Made by a program: the position numbers and the translations under genes. A DNA stretch of 64,000 bases, taken from the NCBI RefSeq assembly GCF_024296665.1, contig NZ_CP100762.1, forward strand, positions 1,116,001-1,180,000, written 5' to 3'. A model generated the notes under the pieces. That model was given only the letters and a program-made list of their open reading frames with translations, searched no databases and was not told the DNA's origin. Shown one piece after another: positions 34,791 to 44,123 of the stretch. This DNA comes from Salinilacihabitans rarus. Lineage in GTDB: Archaea > Halobacteriota > Halobacteria > Halobacteriales > Natrialbaceae. The stretch's first letter is position 1. Each line of letters opens with the position of its first letter.

Positions 34791-36545
34791 ATGACAGAGG
34801 ACCTCAACTGGGCGATTGGAGGCGAAGCCGGCGACGGCATCGACTCCACGGGGAAGATCTTCGCCCAGGCACTCTCGCGGGCCGGACGGCACGTCTTCAC
34901 GTCGAAAGACTTCGCGTCGCGAATCCGCGGCGGCTACACCGCCTACAAGATCCGCACCTCCGTCGACCGCGTCCAGAGCGTCGTCGATCGGCTCGACATC
35001 CTGGTCGCGCTCACCCAGCGGACCATCGACGAGAACCTCGACGAGTTACACGAGGGAAGCGCCATCATCTACGACGGCGAGCGCTCCTGGGAGGCCGAGA
35101 TTCCCGAGGAGGCGACCGGCGTCGACGTGCCGCTGAAGTCACTCGCCGAGGAGGCCGGCGGCGCGATCATGCGCAACACGGTCGCACTCGGGGCCGCCTG
35201 CGAGATCACCGGCTTCGACGTCGAGTACCTCGACGAGTCCCTCGAGAAGCGCTTCGGCGGCAAGGGCTCGAAGATCGTCGAGAACAACAAGGAAGCGGCG
35301 CGTCTCGGTCAGGAGCACGTTCAGGAGAACTACGACCTGGACCACCTCGGATACGATCTCGAGACGACCGACGAGGACTACGTCCTGCTCAACGGCAACG
35401 AGGCGATCGGGATGGGGGCGATCGCCGCCGGCTGTCGGTTCTACGCCGGCTATCCGATCACGCCCGCGACCTCGATCATGGAGTACCTGACGGGCCGGAT
35501 CGACGACTACGGCGGCCACGTCGTCCAGGCCGAAGACGAGCTATCGGCGGTCAACATGGCCCTCGGGGGCGCCCGCGCGGGCGCCCGGTCGATGACGGCC
35601 ACCTCCGGTCCGGGCATCGACCTCATGACCGAGACGTTCGGCCTCGTCGCGACCAGCGAGACGCCGCTGGTCATCGCCGACGTGATGCGGTCGGGTCCCT
35701 CGACGGGGATGCCCACCAAGCAGGAGCAAGGCGACCTGAACATGACGCTGTACGGCGGCCACGGCGAGGTGCCGCGGTTCGTCGTCACGCCGACGTCGAT
35801 CGCCGAGTGCTTCTGGAAGACGATCGAGGCGTTCAACCTCGCCGAGAAGTACCAGACGCCGGTCTTCCTCGTCTCCGACCTCGCGCTGTCGGTGACCGAG
35901 CAGACGTTCCGGCCCGAGACGTTCGACATGGACGCCGTCGAGATCGACCGCGGCAAGATCGTCGACGAAGACGAGGTCGAGGAGTGGCTCGACGGGCAGG
36001 GCCGCTTCCGCGCCCACGCCGCCACCGAGGACGGAGTCAGCCCGCGTGCGCTCCCCGGAACGACCGACGCCGCGCACATGAGCACGGGCCTCGAACACGA
36101 CGAACTCGGCCGACGGACCGAGGACACCGACACCCGCGTCGAACAGGTCGACAAGCGAAACCGCAAGGTCGAGACCGCGAAGGAACGCGAGGACTGGGAC
36201 TACCGCGAGTTCGGCGACCCCGACGCCGACACCCTCGTGATCACCTGGGGCTCGAACGAGGGCGCGCTCGTCGAGGCCCTCGACTACCTCGAAGCGGAGG
36301 GCGTCGACGTCCGCGTGATCTCGGTGCCGTACGTCTTCCCCCGGCCGGACCTGAGCGAGGAGATCGACGCCGCCGAGGACGTGATCGTCGTCGAGTGTAA
36401 CGCGACCGGTCAGTTCGCGGACTTGCTCGAACACGACACGCTCACCCGCGTCAAGCGCATCAACAAGTACACCGGCGTCCGCTTCAAGGCGGACGAACTC
36501 GCCGCGGAGATTCAGGCGAAACTCGAAGCGGAGGTTCCAGCATGA
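34791..36545 (+). CDS. korA: 2-oxoacid:ferredoxin oxidoreductase subunit alpha (gamma-alpha fusion)
   Basis: 584 residues. Residues 1-190 are the gamma domain (AIGGEAGDGIDSTGKIFAQA, SRIRGGYTAYKIRTS). The alpha domain begins near 195 with LLNGNEAIGMGAIAAGCRFY and the family motif GYPITPATSIMEYL, then MTATSGPGIDLMTETFGL. The C-terminal third holds the transketolase-C-like domain (TLVITWGSNEGALVEALDYL). With KorB it oxidatively decarboxylates a 2-oxoacid to acyl-CoA, reducing ferredoxin, which replaces NAD-linked dehydrogenase complexes in haloarchaea. I favour 2-oxoglutarate because the sequence resembles haloarchaeal KorA, but pyruvate cannot be excluded. It overlaps korB by 4 bases. Confidence 0.9.
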   Translation: MTEDLNWAIGGEAGDGIDSTGKIFAQALSRAGRHVFTSKDFASRIRGGYTAYKIRTSVDRVQSVVDRLDILVALTQRTIDENLDELHEGSAIIYDGERSWEAEIPEEATGVDVPLKSLAEEAGGAIMRNTVALGAACEITGFDVEYLDESLEKRFGGKGSKIVENNKEAARLGQEHVQENYDLDHLGYDLETTDEDYVLLNGNEAIGMGAIAAGCRFYAGYPITPATSIMEYLTGRIDDYGGHVVQAEDELSAVNMALGGARAGARSMTATSGPGIDLMTETFGLVATSETPLVIADVMRSGPSTGMPTKQEQGDLNMTLYGGHGEVPRFVVTPTSIAECFWKTIEAFNLAEKYQTPVFLVSDLALSVTEQTFRPETFDMDAVEIDRGKIVDEDEVEEWLDGQGRFRAHAATEDGVSPRALPGTTDAAHMSTGLEHDELGRRTEDTDTRVEQVDKRNRKVETAKEREDWDYREFGDPDADTLVITWGSNEGALVEALDYLEAEGVDVRVISVPYVFPRPDLSEEIDAAEDVIVVECNATGQFADLLEHDTLTRVKRINKYTGVRFKADELAAEIQAKLEAEVPA

Positions 36546-37405
36546 GTTCAGAGGTTCGATTCACCGACTTCAAGTCCGACAAACAGCCCACGTGGTGTCC
36601 CGGCTGCGGCGACTTCGGGACGATGAACGGCATGATGAAGGCGCTCGCCGAGACCGGCAACGACCCCGACAACACGTTCGTGGTCGCCGGCATCGGCTGT
36701 TCCGGCAAGATCGGGACGTACATGCACAGCTACGCCCTCCACGGGGTCCACGGCCGTGCGCTCCCGGTCGGCACCGGCGTGAAGATGGCCCGGCCCGACC
36801 TCGAGGTCATGGTCGCCGGCGGCGACGGCGACGGCTACTCCATCGGCGCCGGCCACTTCGTCCACGCCGTCCGCCGGAACGTCGACATGACCTACGTCGT
36901 CATGGACAACCGCATCTACGGGCTGACGAAGGGGCAGGCCTCGCCGACCAGCCGCGAGGACTTCGAGACGTCGACGACCCCCGAGGGGCCGAAACAGCCG
37001 CCGGTCAACCCCCACGCGCTCGCGCTCGCCGCCGGCGCGACGTTCATCGCCCAGTCGTTCTCCTCGGACGCGCTGCGCCACCAGGAGATCATCCAGCAGG
37101 CGATCGAACACGACGGCTTCGGCTTCGTGGACGTCTACTCGCCCTGTGTCACGTTCAACGACGTCGACACCTACGACTACTTCCGTGACACCTTGGTCGA
37201 CCTGCAAGACGAGGGCCACGACCCGACCGACTACGACGCCGCCAAGGAGGTCATCCTCGACTCCGAGAAGGAGTATCAGGGCGTCATCTACAAGGACGAG
37301 AACTCGGTGCCGTACCACGAACTCCACGGCGTCACCGAGGACATGTCCGAGATCCCCGAGGGCGCTCCCGAGGACGCCACGGACCTCGTCCGCGAGTTCT
37401 ACTGA
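36542..37405 (+). CDS. korB: 2-oxoacid:ferredoxin oxidoreductase subunit beta
   Basis: 287 residues, the TPP- and [4Fe-4S]-binding subunit. Cluster ligands are visible in TWCPGCGDFG, AGIGCSGKIG and YSPCVTFND (four Cys). The TPP-binding region is VAGGDGDGYSIGAGHFVHAV, followed by DMTYVVMDNRIYGLTKGQAS, which supplies the GDG...N pattern. It partners KorA and is coupled to it through an ATGA overlap. No ferredoxin-like delta subunit is encoded nearby, which is normal for haloarchaea. Confidence 0.92.
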   Translation: MSSEVRFTDFKSDKQPTWCPGCGDFGTMNGMMKALAETGNDPDNTFVVAGIGCSGKIGTYMHSYALHGVHGRALPVGTGVKMARPDLEVMVAGGDGDGYSIGAGHFVHAVRRNVDMTYVVMDNRIYGLTKGQASPTSREDFETSTTPEGPKQPPVNPHALALAAGATFIAQSFSSDALRHQEIIQQAIEHDGFGFVDVYSPCVTFNDVDTYDYFRDTLVDLQDEGHDPTDYDAAKEVILDSEKEYQGVIYKDENSVPYHELHGVTEDMSEIPEGAPEDATDLVREFY

Positions 37406-37417
37406 CCGCCGGCGCCC

Positions 37418-37756
37418 TCAGCGGAGGACCGGCGCCGCCGGGTCGACCTCCGAACACCGAACGGAGAGGTCGTCGACGCGGTCGGCCAGTTTCTCGATCT
37501 GGTCCCGGTACCGTGCGTCCAGCGCCACCAGCCCGTGTGCCGACCGGGTCTCGATCCGCAGCGTGACCTCGAAGGGGTCGTCGTCGCCCCGCGAGAGTTC
37601 GATCTCGGCGACGTCGTCGATTTCGAGGGAGTCGAGGACCCACTCGTACAGCCACGCCTCGTGGCTCGTGCGGTCCTCGGAGGTGACGTAGTCGATCACG
37701 TAGCAGAACGGCTCGGAGGTCGCTTCCTGCCGGTCGAGCGATCGCTCCTGGTTCAT
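37418..37756 (-). CDS. Hypothetical protein, 112 residues
   Basis: Not recognised. It is an acidic soluble protein with an aromatic N-terminal part (EPFCYVIDYV, HEAWLYEWVLDSL), a beta segment (PFEVTLRIETRSAHG) and a C-terminal helix (RYRDQIEKLADRVDDL). There is no membrane segment or known motif. It is convergent with korB, 12 bases apart, and its ATG at 37756 is divergent from the PHP gene. Codon use and acidity match its neighbours, so it is likely a real native gene. Confidence 0.6.
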   Translation of the reverse strand: MNQERSLDRQEATSEPFCYVIDYVTSEDRTSHEAWLYEWVLDSLEIDDVAEIELSRGDDDPFEVTLRIETRSAHGLVALDARYRDQIEKLADRVDDLSVRCSEVDPAAPVLR

Positions 37757-37878
37757 ACACGACTAGAGGACGACGACGTCGAAGAACCGTTTCCTCGATA
37801 CTACAGCGGTTTTTACGTGCGCTGTGGTACGATCGTCGAACGCGAGTCGGCGCCGACGGCGGGTCCGTCGGGCGGACG

Positions 37879-37886
37879 TTTTAGTA
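37879..37886 (+). promoter_or_regulatory. TATA-like box of the PHP-domain gene
   Basis: TTTTAGTA is centred 26 bases before GTG 37908. It supports a leaderless start there rather than at the earlier in-frame codon 37824. Confidence 0.45.
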
Positions 37887-37907
37887 CGCGGACGACGACT
37901 CCCCGCA

Positions 37908-38687
37908 GTGGCGCTCACCGCCGACTACCACGCACACTCGAACTACTCCGACGGGCGGCCGCTCCCGTCGATGATCGCGGCCGCCGAGCGGGCCGGTCTG
38001 GAGGCGATCGGGTTCACCGACCACTGCAACGTCTCCCCGCGCGAGCCGCTCCGGCTGTCGAAACGCGAGTTCGGGTTCAACCTCGACCTGACCTACGAGC
38101 GCCGCCGGGAGGCGCTCGAAACGCTGGGCGAGCGGTTCGCGGTGACGGTCCACGACGGGGTCGAACTCGACTACGACCCGCGCGACGAGGACGCCATCGC
38201 GACGTTCCTCGCGGACGCCGACTTCGAGTACGCCGTCGGGAGCGTCCACGCCCTCGACGGAACGACGATTTTCGACGAGGGCCACTTCACGGCGAAGTCG
38301 GAACGCGAGGTCGAGGCGCTCGTCGACGAGTACTACGAGCGGCTGGTCGCGCTGATCGAGTCCGAACTGTTCGAGGTGGTCGGCCACGTCGACGCCCTCG
38401 AACGCACGCCGTCGCTGCGGGGATACACGACCGCCGACCACCGCGTGGCGGTCGCGGACGCCCTCGCGACCTCGTCTACCCTCCCGGAGATCAACGCCGG
38501 CGCGATCGGTGGCTACGGCGAGTTCCACCCCGCGCCGACGTTCCTCGACGCCCTCGTCGAGCGCGGCCTCCGGTTCGTCCCCGGCACCGACTCCCACCGA
38601 CCCGGAGAGATCGACGAGCGCGCGGCCGCGCTCGAAGACCGGTTCGCGGCGGCCGGAGTCGAACCGGCGACGCCGTTCGACGGCTGA
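37908..38687 (+). CDS. PHP-domain phosphoesterase (histidinol-phosphatase-like)
   Basis: 259 residues of PHP fold. Metal-binding motifs: DYHAHSNYSDGRPLPSMI (HxH plus SDG), GFTDHCNVSPREPLRL, VTVHDGVELDYDP (the GVE motif), VGSVHALDGTTIFDEG, FEVVGHVDAL and the C-terminal FVPGTDSHRPGEI. These match PHP-type histidinol-phosphate phosphatases, which could complete histidine biosynthesis in haloarchaea; a general phosphoesterase is the alternative. The GTG start begins just before the first metal motif and fits the TATA box; the longer frame adds only Arg-rich residues. Confidence 0.8.
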   Translation: MALTADYHAHSNYSDGRPLPSMIAAAERAGLEAIGFTDHCNVSPREPLRLSKREFGFNLDLTYERRREALETLGERFAVTVHDGVELDYDPRDEDAIATFLADADFEYAVGSVHALDGTTIFDEGHFTAKSEREVEALVDEYYERLVALIESELFEVVGHVDALERTPSLRGYTTADHRVAVADALATSSTLPEINAGAIGGYGEFHPAPTFLDALVERGLRFVPGTDSHRPGEIDERAAALEDRFAAAGVEPATPFDG

Positions 38688-38691
38688 CGGG

Positions 38692-39354
38692 TCAGTCCCG
38701 CGGGGCCGGGTGCTCGACCGACGCCATCAGCGTCTCGACCTGCTCGGTCTCGTCGGACAACAGCTCCGGATAGGTGCCGACGAGTACGATCAGGTCGTCC
38801 TCGTGGCCGAACGCCGCCACCGCGAGGACGAGTTCGACGACCTGTCCGTCGACCTCCGCCTCGGCGAGGAGCCGGTCGACCGAGCGGGACTCCCCGAGGA
38901 TCGACACGTCGACCGTCCCGTCGTGACGGACGTCGCGGAGTTCGCCGAACTCGCCGGCGAAGTCGTCGGCGAACGCGTCGACCAGTTCCTGGCTGTCGAG
39001 GTCGTCGAGCGGGTTGACCGACGAGCCGAACAGTTCCATCGCCGGGACCGATATCGCGGCGAACGACGCCGCCTCGACCGACCGTCCCTGGATCTCGACC
39101 GTTTTCACGTAGAGGCCCAGCCAGAACGTGGCGTGGACCTCGCGCTCGACGCCGACGTCGACCGTCTCCTCGAACGACTCCGATCGGACCTCGACCTCCT
39201 CGTAGCCGGTCTCGGCGAGTGCCTCGTCGGTCGGCAGCGCCGGGTCCGCCTGGAACTCGAACGGGGCCTCGCCGAACGCGGCGTCGAGACACCCCGCCGA
39301 GAACGCGAGCGCGCCCGTCGCACCGGCCGCCAGAAAAGACCTGCGGGAATTCAT
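38692..39354 (-). CDS. DUF6517 family lipoprotein
   Basis: 220 residues. MNSRRSFLAAGATGALAFSA followed by GC is a Tat signal with a lipobox, so the protein is probably a lipid-anchored extracellular protein. The mature part shows the haloarchaeal DUF6517 pattern: ALAETGYEEVEV, EREVHATFWLGLYVKTV, AAISVPAMELFGSSVNPLDD and VLVGTYPELLSDE. Function unknown. ATG 39354 is preferred over 39366; a TATA-like element at 39381-39390 lies about 30 bases upstream. Confidence 0.8.
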   Translation of the reverse strand: MNSRRSFLAAGATGALAFSAGCLDAAFGEAPFEFQADPALPTDEALAETGYEEVEVRSESFEETVDVGVEREVHATFWLGLYVKTVEIQGRSVEAASFAAISVPAMELFGSSVNPLDDLDSQELVDAFADDFAGEFGELRDVRHDGTVDVSILGESRSVDRLLAEAEVDGQVVELVLAVAAFGHEDDLIVLVGTYPELLSDETEQVETLMASVEHPAPRD

Positions 39355-39450
39355 TACACGGCACATTCGGCGGAGTGAACATATTCTTTTCGGCCTTGGA
39401 ACATACGATTAGAATACTGTCACGTCGAACGACCGGACGACCGGACACCA

Positions 39451-39460
39451 AGAGTTATCG
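39451..39460 (+). promoter_or_regulatory. TATA-like box of the aminotransferase gene
   Basis: AGAGTTATCG is centred about 27 bases before ATG 39484, suggesting a leaderless transcript. Confidence 0.35.
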
Positions 39461-39483
39461 GGATCGCCCCCGCCCCTTGGGGT

Positions 39484-40605
39484 ATGACACGGTTTGCCGA
39501 CCGGGTAGAACAGGTGTCGATCAGCGGCATCCGCGAGGTGTTCGAGGCCGCAGGCGAGGACGCGATCAACCTCGGTCTCGGCCAGCCGGACTTTCCGACC
39601 CCCGAACACGTCCGGCGTGCGGCCGCCGAAGCCATCGAGGCCGGCGAGGCGGACGCCTACACCTCGAACAAGGGGACGCGGGACCTCCGCGAGGCCGTCT
39701 CGGCGACGTACGACCGCGACTACGGCCTCGCGGTCGACCCGGCCGACGTCATCGTCACCGCCGGCGGGAGCGAGGCGCTGCACCTCGCGCTCGAGGCCCA
39801 CGTCGACCCCGGCGAGGAGGTGATCGTCCCCGACCCCGGCTTCGTCTCCTACGACGCCCTCACCCGGATCGCGGGCGGAACGCCGCGGCCGGTCGGCCTC
39901 CGGGAGGACCTCACGCTCGATCCGGCGGCGGTCGAGGACGCGATCACCGACGAGACGGCGGCGTTCGTCGTCAACAGCCCCGCGAACCCGACTGGCGCGG
40001 TCCAGTCCGAGGCCGACGTGCGCGAGTTCGCCCGCATCGCCGACGAACACGACGTGCTCTGTCTCTCCGACGAGGTGTACGAGCACATCGTCTTCGAGGG
40101 CGAGCACCGCTCGCCGGCGGAGTTCGCCGAGACGGACAACGTGGTCGTCGTCAGCGCCTGCTCGAAGACCTACTCGATGACCGGCTGGCGGGTCGGCTGG
40201 GTGATCGGTTCGACCCGCCGGATCGAGCGGATGCTCCGGGTCCACCAGTACTGTCAGGCCTGTGCCTCCGCGCCCGCCCAGTACGCCGCCGAGGCCGCCC
40301 TCTCGGGCCCGCAGGACCGCGTCGACGAGATGGTCGCGGCCTTCGAGGAGCGCCGCGACGTCGTCGTCGATGGCCTGACCGACGCCGGCCTCGACGTGCC
40401 GATCCCCCACGGCGCGTTCTACGCCATGCCCGCGGTGCCGGAGGGGTGGTGCGACGAGGTGCTCTCGCGGGGCGTCGTGGTCGTCCCCGGCGAGGCCTTC
40501 GGCGCCAACGGCGAGGGGTACGCCCGCCTCTCGTACGCGGCCGGCATGGAGGAGTTGAAGGAGGCTCTCGAGATCATCGACGACGCGACGCGGGCCGTGC
40601 GGTAG
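39484..40605 (+). CDS. Class I/II pyridoxal-phosphate aminotransferase (aspartate aminotransferase-like)
   Basis: 373 residues, fold type I. NLGLGQPDFPTPEHVRRAA at the N-terminus, AYTSNKGTRDLREAV, NSPANPTGAV (the Asn pairing with PLP), SDEVYEHIVFEGEH (Asp binding the pyridine N) and VVSACSKTYSMTGWRVGWVI with the Schiff-base Lys are all present. A C-terminal Arg that binds the substrate carboxylate is in GYARLSYAAG. It is the 1-gamma-type aspartate or broad amino-acid aminotransferase; exact substrate not assignable. It stands alone, flanked by the divergent DUF6517 gene and the DUF5789 gene. Confidence 0.9.
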   Translation: MTRFADRVEQVSISGIREVFEAAGEDAINLGLGQPDFPTPEHVRRAAAEAIEAGEADAYTSNKGTRDLREAVSATYDRDYGLAVDPADVIVTAGGSEALHLALEAHVDPGEEVIVPDPGFVSYDALTRIAGGTPRPVGLREDLTLDPAAVEDAITDETAAFVVNSPANPTGAVQSEADVREFARIADEHDVLCLSDEVYEHIVFEGEHRSPAEFAETDNVVVVSACSKTYSMTGWRVGWVIGSTRRIERMLRVHQYCQACASAPAQYAAEAALSGPQDRVDEMVAAFEERRDVVVDGLTDAGLDVPIPHGAFYAMPAVPEGWCDEVLSRGVVVVPGEAFGANGEGYARLSYAAGMEELKEALEIIDDATRAVR

Positions 40606-40688
40606 CCCGCCGACCTGTCGCCTGCGGCGACGAAGATCCACCCCCAGCGGTATGTACCCGGGTGTGGTAGGGACCGGGCGACCGAGCC

Positions 40689-41015
40689 ATGACCGACCGA
40701 CACTCCGCCGACGACCGCGAACTGGGAATCGAGTTCGGCGACCTGCGAGCGGCCCTCGAAGATCCGACGTACCCCGCGACGAGCGAGGAACTCGTCGAGA
40801 GTTGCGGCGACTGCACGATCGAACTCCCGGGCGGCGAGGAGACGTTCGGCGACCTGCTCGCGGTGCTCCCCGAGGAGACCTACGAGTCCCCGGGCGAGGC
40901 CCGTCGGGCGCTTTTCAACGCGGTCGACAGCAGGGCCATCGGCCGAAAGTACTACTCCGACCGCACGCCCCCGGCGAACGGGGAGCGACGCGAAGACGAC
41001 CCCGTCTCGTTCTGA
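40689..41015 (+). CDS. DUF5789 family protein
   Basis: 108 residues of a small haloarchaeal family. Typical segments are LGIEFGDLRAALEDPTYPAT, IELPGGEETFGDLLAVLPEE and the C-terminal ARRALFNAVDSRAIGRKYYS. It is soluble, acidic and without catalytic motif. Function unknown. It is in the same direction as the aminotransferase, with an 83-base gap. Confidence 0.8.
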   Translation: MTDRHSADDRELGIEFGDLRAALEDPTYPATSEELVESCGDCTIELPGGEETFGDLLAVLPEETYESPGEARRALFNAVDSRAIGRKYYSDRTPPANGERREDDPVSF

Positions 41016-41037
41016 CCGCCGGTCTTCGGGCCGGCTC

Positions 41038-41316
41038 TCACTCCGCGAGGATCTCCTCGCAGAGCCCGCGGGCCGCCTCGACGTGCGCATCGGCCGCCTC
41101 GTGGCCCGTCCCCTCGGCTTCGGCGAGCAGGCGTGTGACCTGTCGCACCCGCTTTCGCGTCGTCGCCGCGTCGAGATCGCCCGTCGCGGCGTCGCGGGCG
41201 ACCGCCTCGGCCTCGCCGAGCCAGCGGTTCGCCCGCGGGTCGATCGGCAGCGACGCCGTCGCCTCCAGGTGGTCGTGGAGGTCGCGAACCCGCTCGTCGA
41301 GCGCGTCGTCGGTCAC
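41038..41316 (-). CDS. Small helical haloarchaeal protein (DUF7117-like)
   Basis: 92 residues from GTG 41316: a mostly helical acidic protein with DERVRDLHDHLEATASLPID, ANRWLGEAEAVARDAA and AADAHVEAARGLCEEIL. I recall this pattern as DUF7117, but cannot verify it. The open frame continues upstream to 41628, which would run antisense into the FAD-oxidase gene, so the GTG is preferred. It is convergent with the DUF5789 gene and divergent from the FAD oxidase gene (41402). Confidence 0.6.
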   Translation of the reverse strand: MTDDALDERVRDLHDHLEATASLPIDPRANRWLGEAEAVARDAATGDLDAATTRKRVRQVTRLLAEAEGTGHEAADAHVEAARGLCEEILAE

Positions 41317-41401
41317 GCGGGACCGTACGGTCGCGGGTGCCGTGACCGTTGGGGTGCCGGACGCCGGAACGCTTGTTACTGACGGTGCTAGACGGTGTCT
41401 C

Positions 41402-42796
41402 ATGACACACGACTGCGCGTTCCTCGCGGACCTCCCCCTCGGGGACGACCAGGTGTCGTTCGACGAGGGGCGCCGGGAGGCGCACGCGGCCGACTGGGGC
41501 GCACAGCAACGCGGCGGGGCGCGGACGCCGGACGCGGTGGTCTGGCCCGAGTCGACCGACGACGTCGCGGCCGTCCTCGCGGCCGCGACCGACCGGGACG
41601 TCCCCGTGACGCCGTACGCCGCCGGCACGGGTCTGGAAGCGAACGCCGTCCCCGCTCGCGGGGGGATCAGCCTCGACCTGACCCGGATGGACGACGTGCG
41701 CGACTACCGGCCCGAGGACTTCCAGATCGACGTCGGGCCGGGGATCATCGGCTCGGCCGTCGACGAGTACGTCGCCGACGACGGCCTCTTCTTCCCGCCG
41801 CTGCCCTCCTCGGGGGACATCTCGACGGTCGGCGGGATGATCGCCACCGACGCGAGCGGGATGAAGACCGTCAGGTACGGCGAGGTGCGCGACTGGGTGT
41901 TGCGCCTCGAAGTCGTCCTCGCCGACGGCACCGTGATCGAGACGGGGTCGCGGGCGCCGAAGACCTCGAGCGGCTACAACCTGACCGACCTGTTCGTCGG
42001 CAGCGAGGGCACCCTCGGCGTCGTCACCGAGGCGACGCTCGAACTCGCGGGCCGGCCGGAGCAGGTCCGCGGGGGGAGAGCCATCTTCGAGACGCTCGAC
42101 GACGCGACCGCGGCGGTCTCCGACGCCGTCCGGACGGGCGTCGACGTGGCGACGATCGAACTCGTCGACGGCCTGAGCGCGCGGATGGCCAACCGCTACC
42201 TCGGGACGGACCTGCCGGACGCGCCGATGGTCTTCTTCGAGTTCCACGCCGAACACGGGGTCGAGGAGGAAATCGACCTCTGCCGGACGCTCTTCGAGGC
42301 CCACGACGTCGCCCGCTTCGAGGTGGCGGCCGCCGACGACGGAATGGATCGCCTCTGGAAGGCCCGCCGGGAACTGGCCTACGCCGTCGCGTCCTACGAC
42401 CCCGACCTCGAACCGATCCACCCCGGCGACGTGACGGTGCCGATCAGTGCTTATCCCGAAATCGTCCGCGAGACCAAGCGTATCGCCGACGAGCACGACC
42501 TGCTCGCGCCCTGCTTCGGCCACGCCGGCGACGGCAACCTCCACTACACCGTCCTCGTCGACCGCGACGACCCCGAGCACGTCGAACTGGGCGAGGCGGT
42601 CTACGAGCGGGTCGTCGAACGCGCCCTCGACCTCGGCGGCACCGCCACCGGCGAGCACGGCATCGGCGCGGGCAAGCGGAAGTACGTAGAGCGCGAGCAC
42701 GGCGCGGGCGCCGTCGAGGCGATGCGCGCGGTAAAGCGGGCGCTCGACCCGACGGAGACGCTGAATCCGGGGAAGATCTTCCCCGAGGGAGAGTAG
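41402..42796 (+). CDS. FAD-linked oxidase (glycolate oxidase GlcD / D-lactate dehydrogenase-like)
   Basis: 464 residues. The FAD-binding_4 domain (about 38-180) has VVWPESTDDVAAVLAAA, VTPYAAGTGLEANAVP, PPLPSSGDISTVGGMIATDA and LFVGSEGTLGVVTEATLELA. The FAD-oxidase_C domain follows, with CFGHAGDGNLHYTVLVD and TATGEHGIGAGKRKYVERE. These are the signatures of the GlcD/D-lactate dehydrogenase group that oxidises 2-hydroxyacids in the cytoplasm or at the membrane. No iron-sulfur partner (GlcF-like) is adjacent. The earlier open frame from 40652 crosses the DUF5789 gene and is not used. Confidence 0.88.
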   Translation: MTHDCAFLADLPLGDDQVSFDEGRREAHAADWGAQQRGGARTPDAVVWPESTDDVAAVLAAATDRDVPVTPYAAGTGLEANAVPARGGISLDLTRMDDVRDYRPEDFQIDVGPGIIGSAVDEYVADDGLFFPPLPSSGDISTVGGMIATDASGMKTVRYGEVRDWVLRLEVVLADGTVIETGSRAPKTSSGYNLTDLFVGSEGTLGVVTEATLELAGRPEQVRGGRAIFETLDDATAAVSDAVRTGVDVATIELVDGLSARMANRYLGTDLPDAPMVFFEFHAEHGVEEEIDLCRTLFEAHDVARFEVAAADDGMDRLWKARRELAYAVASYDPDLEPIHPGDVTVPISAYPEIVRETKRIADEHDLLAPCFGHAGDGNLHYTVLVDRDDPEHVELGEAVYERVVERALDLGGTATGEHGIGAGKRKYVEREHGAGAVEAMRAVKRALDPTETLNPGKIFPEGE

Positions 42797-42797
42797 G

Positions 42798-44123
42798 TTA
42801 CAGCAGGCGCTCGACCGTCGCGAGGGCGTTCGTCCGTCCGAAGCCGGAATCGGAGTCGCTCCCGCCGTCGGTCCCTTCCGCGCCGGCCGCGATAGCGCGC
42901 TCGACCTGCCGGGCGTTCGCCCCGGGTTCGAGTTCGCGCACGAGCGCGGCGAGGCCGGTCACCTGCGGCGCGGCCATCGAGGTCCCCATGAGCCAGCCGT
43001 ACGCGTGGCCGTCGATCGTCGTGTCGACGTAGGGACCGGAGAGGAGCCCCTCGTCCGGCACCGTCGAGAACACCGCGTTGAGCGGCCACGGACGCTCGAC
43101 CGCGTCGGGGCCGGCGACGATCGTCTTCTCGACCGTCTCGTAGCCGCCGCCGGGCGCCGCGACGTCGATCTCGTTCGTCCCGTAGTTCGAGTAGAACGTC
43201 CGCTCGTCGTCCGGCGTGGACGCCCCGATCGACACCACGCCGGCGAGGCTGTTCGGCAGCGTGAACAGCCCGCCCTGCTGGAGGTTCGCGTCGGAGTTCC
43301 CCGCGGAACCGACCAGCAGCGTCCCCGCCGCCGTGGCGGTCTGTGCGACCGACTCCATCAGCCGACGGTACTGGTAGGCGTTGAACTCGGGCGGGATCGG
43401 CGAGGTGCCGATGCTCATGTTCGCGGCGTCGGCGCCGACGTCGGCGGCGTACTCGATCCCGGCGAGGACGTCGCCCCACGTGCCCGTGTCGGGGCCGAGG
43501 ATGCGAACCGAGACGACCGTCGCACCCGGCGCGGTGCCGAGCATCCCGACCTCGCCGGTCGCGGCGGCGGTTCCGGCGACGTGGGTGCCGTGATAGCCGG
43601 AGTCGCCGGTGTGTTCGGCCGGCCGTCCGTCGATCATCGTGGCGCTCGCGTCGACGTCGACGTTCAGGTCCGGATGCGAGTCGTCGACCCCCGTGTCGAG
43701 GACCGCGATCGTTCGGCCGGCGCCCGTGGCGTGCTCGTGGGCCTCGCGTACCTCCTGTACCTGCTTGTCCCAGAGGAGTTCGTCGTAGACCTCGTCGACG
43801 TCGGTCCCGTCGGCCTCGGCGGGCGACGCCTCGACCTCGGGCGTCACGAGTTCGACGTCGAGGTCCGGCACCGCCGTCGAGACCCCGCTGATCGCCCCGA
43901 GGTCCGCGGCCGCGTCCGCGGAACCGGCGACGAGCAGTACGTTACCTCCCGCGAGCGCGTTCAGCACCTCGAAGCCGGCGGCCTCGATCCGGGCGGCGGC
44001 GTCGTCGGTCGCGCCGACGACGTACCGCGCCCGGCCGTCGCTCGCCGACGCCGGTCCGGTAAACGCCAGCGTGGCGCTCGCAGCACCGATTCCCCTCAGT
44101 ACGGAGCGTCTGTTCAGATTCAT
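42798..44123 (-). CDS. Tat-exported subtilisin-like serine protease (halolysin-type)
   Basis: 441 residues. The signal peptide MNLNRRSVLRGIGAASATLA carries the twin Arg of Tat substrates. An I9-like propeptide spans about 32-95. The catalytic Asp143 is in IAVLDTGVDDSHPDL, His178 in SGYHGTHVAGTAAAT, the oxyanion Asn in LLVGSAGNSDANL and the Ser in GWLMGTSMAAPQVTG (near residue 390). The arrangement matches extracellular subtilases of haloarchaea, but the C-terminal extension seen in classical halolysins is absent. The coding end nearly meets that of the FAD oxidase (convergent). A long palindrome abuts the start codon. Confidence 0.92.
   Translation of the reverse strand: MNLNRRSVLRGIGAASATLAFTGPASASDGRARYVVGATDDAAARIEAAGFEVLNALAGGNVLLVAGSADAAADLGAISGVSTAVPDLDVELVTPEVEASPAEADGTDVDEVYDELLWDKQVQEVREAHEHATGAGRTIAVLDTGVDDSHPDLNVDVDASATMIDGRPAEHTGDSGYHGTHVAGTAAATGEVGMLGTAPGATVVSVRILGPDTGTWGDVLAGIEYAADVGADAANMSIGTSPIPPEFNAYQYRRLMESVAQTATAAGTLLVGSAGNSDANLQQGGLFTLPNSLAGVVSIGASTPDDERTFYSNYGTNEIDVAAPGGGYETVEKTIVAGPDAVERPWPLNAVFSTVPDEGLLSGPYVDTTIDGHAYGWLMGTSMAAPQVTGLAALVRELEPGANARQVERAIAAGAEGTDGGSDSDSGFGRTNALATVERLL

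Noticed and set aside
36548-37327. 259-codon minus-strand frame opposite korB
   Set aside because: It is the Val/Asp-rich mirror of a well-supported gene, a common artefact of haloarchaeal codon use.
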